A DNA stretch of 64,000 nucleotides from Mimachlamys varia (Eukaryota > Mollusca > Bivalvia > Pectinida > Pectinidae), in the NCBI GenBank assembly GCA_947623455.1, contig OX392538.1:5394001-5458000 (forward strand), in the 5' to 3' direction. Both the position numbers and the translations under genes were made by a program. The notes under the pieces were generated by a model that did not search any database, was not told where the DNA came from, and saw nothing but the letters and a program-made list of their open reading frames with translations. Positions 57,401 through 64,000 of this stretch are shown here, piece after piece (position 1 is the first letter of the stretch; every line of letters begins with the position of its first letter).

Positions 57401-59050
57401 ACCGTTGATCTGTTCCGTTTCTGCTCTAATGATGTACCTACTGGATGTTACACGTTACACGATGCTGTCCGATATTCATAAGATTGATATAGCAAACCAC
57501 TTGATAGCAAATGACTATGACATTTCTTGAATATACATGTTCAATGAAAACCTTTACTAGAAATCTTGTTCACAAATATATGTCAGTGTGTTGTAGACAA
57601 TTACAGCACCATGTTGCCCATTGAACTGCAGTGCATAAAATATCAAGAAAACATGATAGACTAAGGTTTAGAGGTAGTGGTGTTTACATTCCTATATAAC
57701 CAATAGAATGCCAGTTCAATTCATAACGCATCAACTATCAAATGTACAAACTGTATACTAGTATGTGGTTTTGTTGTTAAATCAAATAAACAGAACACCA
57801 ACATGTTTAACTTTGTTATGAATTTCTATAGCCAATTATAGAATATTTAGTAACAAAAAACCCAAATCAAAACATTTCTAAAATTATTATTTTAATACAT
57901 CTACTACAAAGAACACGAAACAGGTCAATTTGGTTTCAAAACATCATATTTATTTTCACTGCAGCTCTTTACTAAATGATGTACACTAAAAACATTTCTG
58001 AATGTTGAAATACACTGTTTAGAAGTAAAGCGTGCACATTGCTAGCGTAAATTTATGATAATGTCTATGGAAGAATGTAAGGTAGACATGTATAGAATAT
58101 AAAAACCATATCAATTCGGAAACATATTCACTGAATACACCGTAATACAGGTGAAGTCCATTGTATAATTTAAAGTCTGAGGGTCTCCCATGTGATATTC
58201 ATAGTTTCCAACTTTTTTACCAAAATTGATACTTTCGACATCACCAGATATTTAGAAGGAAAAAGAAAACTTAAAAAGCTTCAAAAAGCGTCAAATGCAA
58301 AGACAACCTGATGATTTCGTTTCTCAGTCTATTAATCTTGATCTCACAGCGAGGCTTATTTGTGGAAGGCACATGACTGGTCTTATTATTTTGTATTGTG
58401 TTAATGATCTCCATGAAAATATTTCCTTTTTCCATATTTTGCCCCTTGTTTAATCGATTTTGGGCTAGGATTACGGTTTGGATGACATTAGATTAATCTT
58501 GTTTCCTTACTACTTTCTTTACAATAGTAAAGCCAAATACATTTGTAACTATCCAACTTTCAGAAAATAATTTCTGAAGTGTATTGCATTAAATCAATGC
58601 AAAGTGAGATCAAATTGAAATTCAAAATATGTTCACCGACGATATATGGAATGCTAATTACTACTTTTAGTAGTTCTATTTCTTAACTGGAAATTGTAAG
58701 TTTATCTTTTTAAAACATGTCGAATTTGTATAATAGTTTAAAATAGTCTTACTATTTCACAGTGCATACCGTTTGAAAAACGTCCATTATATACATGTAT
58801 TAAAACAAATTTGGGAAAAACTTAATTCCTAATACTTCATTTTCTCGTAAATTCCTTAGCAGACATACTTTGAGCTCCATTCAGGGAACATGTTATACAA
58901 TGCTGGTTGTAGATATTGAACTGTCACTATCTAATGCTGAGTAAAACGTAACTTAAAAAGATTAAAAGTAGCAGAAATTCCAAAATATACTCAAATCGTG
59001 TATATTTTGTGCAATGTACAACATGATTTAACTTGCATCATTTACTGAGT
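57401..59050. other. Intergenic, one retroelement tail
   Basis: Contains a tail fragment at 58370-58500; otherwise AT-rich and unrecognised. Confidence 0.4.
58370..58500 (+). mobile_element. Retroelement 3' tail fragment
   Basis: ACTGGTCTTATTATTTTGTA, CCATATTTTGCCCCTTG, TTTAATCGATTTTGGGCTAG. Confidence 0.7.
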
Positions 59051-59225
59051 TCACAGTTGCTTGAGTGTCTAATGAGCGGCTCCTTATATATAGGTCTATT
59101 TTTTATTTACTAGCAGAAACTCAAGCAATTGTGCTTAGTTCACAGTTGCTCGAGTTTCTGTCAGTATCTAAATAAATATATAGGTCTATATTAATTATAA
59201 GGAGCCGCCCATTAAACAACTGTGC
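59051..59225. mobile_element. Foldback MITE family M3, copy 1
   Basis: CACAGTTGCTTGAG, GAGCGGCTCCTTAT and TATAGGTCTAT on the left pair with ATAGGTCTATA, AAGGAGCCGCCCATTA and ACAACTGTG on the right; an internal duplicate CACAGTTGCTCGAG is present. Related copy at 60742-60896. Confidence 0.72.
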
Positions 59226-60350
59226 TGGCACAGTTAGATCAACAATCAAGTTTTATTTTCAAAATAATTGTTTGATATCAGTTAATGTATATCTGAATAA
59301 AGGTAAAATTAACTTAATAGTTACAATGTACATTTAAATCTCTATTTTATGGCGTACATATAATTGTACATGACAGCACCTCGCACTTTATGGACTTTGG
59401 CATAGAATATTGTCGACTGTTAACAGGAAAGCTACAACGATTCCTGTAGAACAACTAGAGCCGAACATCCAAAACAATAATAAATCATTCGGGTTCGGGA
59501 CACAATAATGTGACGTCATCAACAGGTTTAACCCCGGCTTTTGTAAAAATGTCATGCACGTGCATGTTTCTTACTTTTGCATTGAAATCAATGACTGTAG
59601 ACTATAATGAACTCAATAGTTGTGGACCTTGACAGTAACATACTGTAGATAGTATCAACCCTTATCTTGTTTAGTTTGTGAGATCATACATCCAACGGAA
59701 AAATCTGTAAATGCGTTCGCGCAATTTACCTCGTGCCCAATTGGAGTTATGATCTCATAGACTAAACAAATAAAAGGGTTAATCATATCTAAGTTTTAAT
59801 CTCTATACAGTTCCGAATATTGCTTAACGATGAGTTCCTCGTTACTCATTTTCATAACGAAAATGATGCATATTTGGTCACACCATTGCATAAGTTACAG
59901 AACACTAGTTCACACTGTACAAATGTATGTTGAATGAGGTCATGCAATAATGCTACAGGATAACCCCATGAATAGTTCATACAGTTGCTAAAAAACCAAC
60001 CAATCACAAGGCACTTGGCAATAGGACATGTTTTTAACATACGATGTATTTTTTATAACTTTGTTATAAATCATCATTAGAGATAGGTTTATCTTAATAA
60101 AGCATTAATGATATTACTTGTCTGAAAATCAGCATTTAAACAACCATTCTCTTTATACAGATGTTCATACAGCATACCACAGACCCATCTCACACTAAAA
60201 CAACGATATACATATAGAATTTAAGTTTCGCCTATTCCCCCAATGTTAACATTTTTCAGGTAAATCGTATGAAGTGATGACGTCATATACCGCCATGTTC
60301 GGTGCGGTATTTTGTGTATTAATGCAAATTGCACACATTTGTGCGTGGCC
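59226..60350. other. Intergenic, nothing recognised
   Basis: AT-rich, with no coding or strong repeat signal apart from a first isolated unit of the next tandem repeat near 60174-60205. Confidence 0.4.
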
Positions 60351-60351
60351 A

Positions 60352-60600
60352 TTCCTTTAATACCACAGACTCATCTCGCACTGAAACAAGATATACATAC
60401 ATACCACTGACTCATCTCACACTAAAACAAGACATACATACCACAAACTCATCTCACACTAAAACAATACATACCACAAACTCATCTCACACTAAAACAA
60501 GATATACATAAATACCACAGACTCACCTCGCACTGAAACAAGACATACATACATAGCACAGACTCACCTCACACTTAACCACAAACTCGTCTCGCTAAAA
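60352..60600. repeat. ~36-40 base tandem repeat
   Basis: About seven imperfect units of ACCACAGACTCATCTCACAC plus TAAAACAAGATATACAT. Confidence 0.88.
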
Positions 60601-60741
60601 CACGAGTGCTAATAAACGCATTTTACTCAACACACACACACACCCATACACAATCCCCACATGCCATGTCTTACAAATGTCTGGCCATTTCATTTACGGA
60701 AACTCAATAGCAATTCTCATTACGGATAAGTACATGTACAT

Positions 60742-60896
60742 CCACAGTTGCTTAAGTGTCAGTAAATAAACAAAATGTATACATCTACATAAGTAACCGC
60801 TCATTATAGAATATAATGTAAGTTCCATTATATTCTATAATGAGCGGCTCCTTAAACATGTATATAGGTTACTGACAGAATCTCAAGCAACTGTTG
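60742..60896. mobile_element. Foldback MITE family M3, copy 2
   Basis: CACAGTTGCTTAAGTGTCAG at the left, CTCAAGCAACTGTTG at the right, with a strong central hairpin (TCATTATAGAATATAATG / CATTATATTCTATAATGA). Confidence 0.8.
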
Positions 60897-60938
60897 TACA
60901 TCTGAGGCAGTTTATATCACCTGGACCTGCGCATATGT

Positions 60939-61141
60939 TACGCTAGTTTTGGACTTAAACTAAGGTGTTTATAGTAATTTTACACTCCTGGGGCGCTAAG
61001 TAGATCAATTTTCGACAAAAAGTCCCCTCATCAGTCATAAATGACACGACCAGTGAGTAGACATTTTAATCGAAAATTGATCTTAATCCCCCAAAGTGAA
61101 ACAATACTCTTAACCACCTTAGTGTTGGTCCAAAACTGTAA
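60939..61141. mobile_element. Foldback MITE family M4
   Basis: Left TTACGCTAGTTTTGGAC, AAGGTGTTTATAGTAATTTT, TAGATCAATTTTCGACA; right TCGAAAATTGATCTTAA, ACCACCTTAGTGTTGGTCCA and AAAACTGTAA. Half copy at 50154-50262. Confidence 0.72.
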
Positions 61142-61220
61142 GGAATTGTCTGGTCCCCGTGGTTTATATCTGGCCGTTGGAATGTCTAACAATATGGTAT
61201 AAATAAGTTATGAGTCGTGA

Positions 61221-61364
61221 CTAGTGTCCGGGTACGTTGAGGTGCTGATGTCCGGATTCTAACCCGTACGGGCGTAGATGATAAATATAAAACTCCAGTG
61301 CGTACATCTTCTGAGGAGGTACGTAGTGAAACGAGATTGCGTAATCACTGATACTCTCTGTCCC
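61221..61364 (-). CDS. C1GALT1: C1GALT1-like copy F, terminal exon only (gene continues past right edge)
   Basis: Encodes 47 residues plus stop: GTESISDYAISFHYVPPQKM, LEFYIYHLRPYG and an end reading NVPGH. Nearly identical to the terminal exon of copy E, including the upstream acceptor and one extra 55-base unit. No upstream exon lies between 61365 and 64000, so on the minus strand the rest of the gene, if present, is beyond the window. It could also be an orphan exon from a partial duplication. Confidence 0.8.
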   Translation of the reverse strand, partial: GTESISDYAISFHYVPPQKMYALEFYIYHLRPYGLESGHQHLNVPGH

Positions 61365-61445
61365 CTGTAAACACAATAGGTATATAGATATATATCTAAT
61401 CACTGATACTCTCTGTCCCCTGTAAACACAATAGGTATATACATG
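61365..61445. repeat. 55-bp splice-acceptor repeat, two-unit state
   Basis: Acceptor CTG at 61365 and again at 61420, 55 bases apart, with the same unit as in copy E. Confidence 0.9.
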
Positions 61446-61601
61446 TATATATATATTAACGGTAGTAATTAATATATGCCAAATACATATCTATGAATCT
61501 AGTAGGAAGGAGTAATAAAAAGAATACACTGCCCCGCTGGCTGGTGCTCATAAGGCAAACTGTACTCTAAACTGTACTATAAACGTGTTGCTGAATAAGC
61601 G

Positions 61602-62640
61602 AAAAAAGCTTTATTTTCACTATTTTCATCATTAAGAAACCATTGTTTAAATGTAGAAACTTATTGTTCTATTTTCGATTCACATGTTAATAGTACTTGG
61701 TTATGCATCTGAAATATGGGGGTTTCATAAAGCCCCGGATGTAGAAAGCGTTCACTTAAACTTTTGTAAGAAAATATTGAAAGTAAGAAAAACTTCATGT
61801 AATGATATAATCTACTATGAGCTAGGAAGGTTACCTTTGTGTATAAGTAGAAAGTTAAAAGTGTTAAAATATTGGCTGAATAATCGGATAATTTGATTTT
61901 GAAAACATGTTACGATGAGTGTGTGAGTGAGAATGATTTGTGGGTAAGAAATATTAAGAATGAGCTAGACACCTTAGGACTTAATTATATGTTTGACACT
62001 ACATTACCATTTGATATGTCTTTTAAAATAATAGAAAAGAGATTGATTGATATTTCCAGACAGAACATATTATCAAAAATCACAGCTTCACCTAAAGGGT
62101 TATTTTATCAACACTTGATAGATAGTCATTGTTTAAAATTTTATTTAACAAAACCTATTGAAAGTAAATACAAACAAATACTAACTAAATTTAGGATATC
62201 GTCTCATAAACTAAATATAGAAACTGGAAGACATCATAACGTCATTCGTAGAAACAGGATTTGTAACCAATGTAATTTGAGAGATATAGAAGACGAATTT
62301 CATTTTATCTTGATTTGCCCTTTTTATAGCGATTTACGAGGCAGATTTTTGAAAAATTATTATTACAGAAAACCCTCCATCTTTAAATTAATACAACTAC
62401 TTAGCACGCAAAATGTTAAAGATCTATCCAATTTAGGGAAATATTTGTATTTAGCTTGTAGGAGACGGTAATCATATTTTACATATTGTGATGTTCCATA
62501 ACTGTTAATGTGTTAAATAAGTACTGTTATACTTGTATGTACATTATTAAACTATGTTGTCTGTATATTGTGATGTCATTCTCCTGTATGTACCTATAAG
62601 CCTAAGGGCTTTTGGCTAATAAAGAACTGGAAACTTCTAC
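61602..62640 (+). pseudogene. 5'-truncated LINE: RT C-terminal fragment and 3' end
   Basis: Reads AKKALFSLFSSLRNHCLNVE, IFDSHVN, then in a second frame VLGYASEIWGF and YELGRLPLCISRKLK, then in a third frame a 190-residue stretch with FRISSHKLNIETGRH, RICNQCNLRDIEDEFHFILI and CPFYSDLR (Cys/His cluster). At least two frameshifts. The 3' end reads GGCTTTTGGCTAATAAAG followed by AACTGGAAAC. Different from the 32142-35504 LINE. Inactive. Confidence 0.82.
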
Positions 62641-64000
62641 ATAGATATCTCAGGTTAGTAGGGTATCAACTCAGGCTAGTAGGGGATTATTTAAGGCTAG
62701 TAGAGGAATATCTCAGACTAGAAGGGGATTATCTCGGGCTAGTAGGGGATTATGTCAGGCTAGTAGGGGATTATGTCAGGCCAGTAGGGGATTATGTCAG
62801 GCTAGTAGGGGATTATCGCGGGCTAGCAGGGGATTATCGCAGGCTAGTAGGGGATTATATCAGGCTAGTAGGGGATTATCTCAGGCTAGTAGTGGATTAT
62901 GTCAGGCTAGTAGGGGATTATCTCAGGCTAGTAGGGGAGAATCTCGGGCTAGTAGGGGATGATCTCAGGCTAGCAGGGGATTATCTCAGGCTAGTAGGGG
63001 ATTATCTCAGACTAGTAGGGGATTATCTCAGGCTAGTAGGGGGTTATCTTAGTCTGGTAGGGGATTATCTCAGACTAGAAGGGGATTTCTCGAGCTAGTA
63101 GTGGATTATCTCGGGCTAATAGTGGATTATCTCAGGCTAGTAGGAGATTATCTCAGACTAATAGGGGATTATCTCAGGCTAGTAGGGGATTATCTCAGGC
63201 TAGTAGGGGATTATCTCAGGCTAGTAGAGGATTATCTCAGGCTAGTAGGGGATTATCTCAGGCTAGTAGTGGATTATCTCAGGCTAGTAGGGGATTACCT
63301 CAGGCTAGTAGTGGATTATCTCAGGCTAGTAGGGGATTATCTCAGGCTAGTGGTGGATTAGCTCGGGCTACATGTAGTAGGGGATTATCGTAGGCTAGTA
63401 GGGGATTATCTCAGACTAGTAGGGGATTATCTCAGACTAGTAGGGGATTATCTCAGGCTAGTAAGGGATTATATAAGGCTAGTAGGGGATTATTTCGGTT
63501 TAGTAGGGGATTATCTCGGGCTAGTAGTGGATTATCTCGGGCTAGCAGGGGACTATCTCAAGCTAGTAGGAGATTATCTCAGGCTAGTAGGGGATTATCT
63601 CATGCTAGTAGTGGATTATCTCGGGCTAGTAGTGGATTATCTCGGGCTAGTAGTAGATTAGCTCGGGCTACATGTAGTAGGGGATTATCGTAGGCTAGTA
63701 GGGGATTATCTCAGACTAGAAGGGGATTATCTCGGGCTAGTAGGGGATTATGTCAGGCTAGTAGGGGATTATGTCAGGCCAGTAGGGGATTATGTCAGGC
63801 TAGTAGGGGATTATGTCAGGCCAGTAGGGGATTATGTCAGGCTAGTAGGGGATTATCGCGGGCTAGCAGGGGATTATCGCAGGCTAGTAGGGGATTATAT
63901 CAGGCTAGTAGGGGATTATCTCAGGCTAGTAGTGGATTATGTCAGGCTAGTAGGGGATTATCTCAGGCTAGTAGGGGAGAATCTCGGGCTAGTAGGGGAT
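62641..64000. repeat. 21-bp minisatellite running off the right edge
   Basis: About 64 units of GGCTAGTAGGGGATTATCTC plus A. The period is divisible by three, so long stretches read as GDYLRLV heptads on the plus strand. A higher-order duplication is visible: the block near 62730-62960 recurs almost unchanged at about 63735-63990. Confidence 0.95.

Noticed and set aside
62892..63361. Plus-strand open frames of GDYLRLV heptads
   Set aside because: Period-21 tandem DNA is trivially open in one frame; interrupted by stops where units vary.
1..64000. tRNA or rRNA genes
   Set aside because: No cloverleaf with A/B boxes or rRNA-like block noticed on either strand; a dedicated scan was not possible.

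Overview
This window comes from an AT-rich, intron-containing, repeat-dense eukaryotic genome. The repeat content (a CR1-type LINE with a 2A-like peptide, an RT family with the YGVYISQLIR-type C-terminus, many short foldback elements) and the lineage-specific expansion of a core-1 galactosyltransferase family point to a lophotrochozoan, most probably a bivalve mollusc. That taxonomic call is inference; no species marker is visible.

The only host genes I can support are a tandem array of C1GALT1-like (GT31, core-1 beta-1,3-galactosyltransferase / T-synthase family) paralogues, all on the minus strand. From left to right: copy A (5983-10275) and copy B (14808-20472) share a five-coding-exon design with identical sizes for the first four coding exons (22/225/512/150 nt). 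Copy C (23493-27703, first coding exon not located), copy D (42790-44049, pseudogene with a destroyed DDD motif, stops and frameshifts), copy E (46693-52050, apparently complete, 371 aa, first coding exon only ATG+G) and copy F (61221-61364, terminal exon only, the rest presumably beyond the right edge) form a second subfamily in which the catalytic exon is not split. The encoded proteins are type II membrane enzymes expected in the Golgi, which would add galactose to GalNAc-Ser/Thr; the array is a local expansion of one step of mucin-type O-glycosylation.

The rest is mobile and repetitive DNA. A nearly intact CR1/Jockey-like LINE (ORF 32142-35504, minus) carries a DIELNPGP 2A-like motif between a hydrophobic leader and its endonuclease. 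A second RT lineage is present as broken coding fragments (11036-11420, 12795-13280, 40333-40510, 47850-48330, 54988-55290) plus many 5'-truncated 3' tails. RT remnants of other LINEs lie at 54215-54775 (L1-like), 56900-57075 and 61602-62640. Several non-autonomous foldback/MITE elements are recognisable, including a Tc1/mariner-like one (36291-36787) and a TTAA-flanked one (41799-42183).

The most unusual observations are: (1) two different minisatellites, 52 bp x ~20 in copy B and 55 bp x ~9 in copy E, each built on the 3' splice site of the terminal exon of its own paralogue, so each gene carries a ladder of duplicated splice acceptors; copy F shows the two-unit precursor state of the 55-bp array; (2) a ~405-bp repeated element (325-729 and, inverted, 26371-26773) ending in a ~150-bp palindrome whose arms are identical within a copy but differ by 13 of 44 positions between copies; (3) the 2A-LINE; (4) a foldback element nested at the same point in two copies of a retroelement tail; (5) large minisatellites with fully open frames (53 bp at 53028-53795, 21 bp from 62640 off the right edge).
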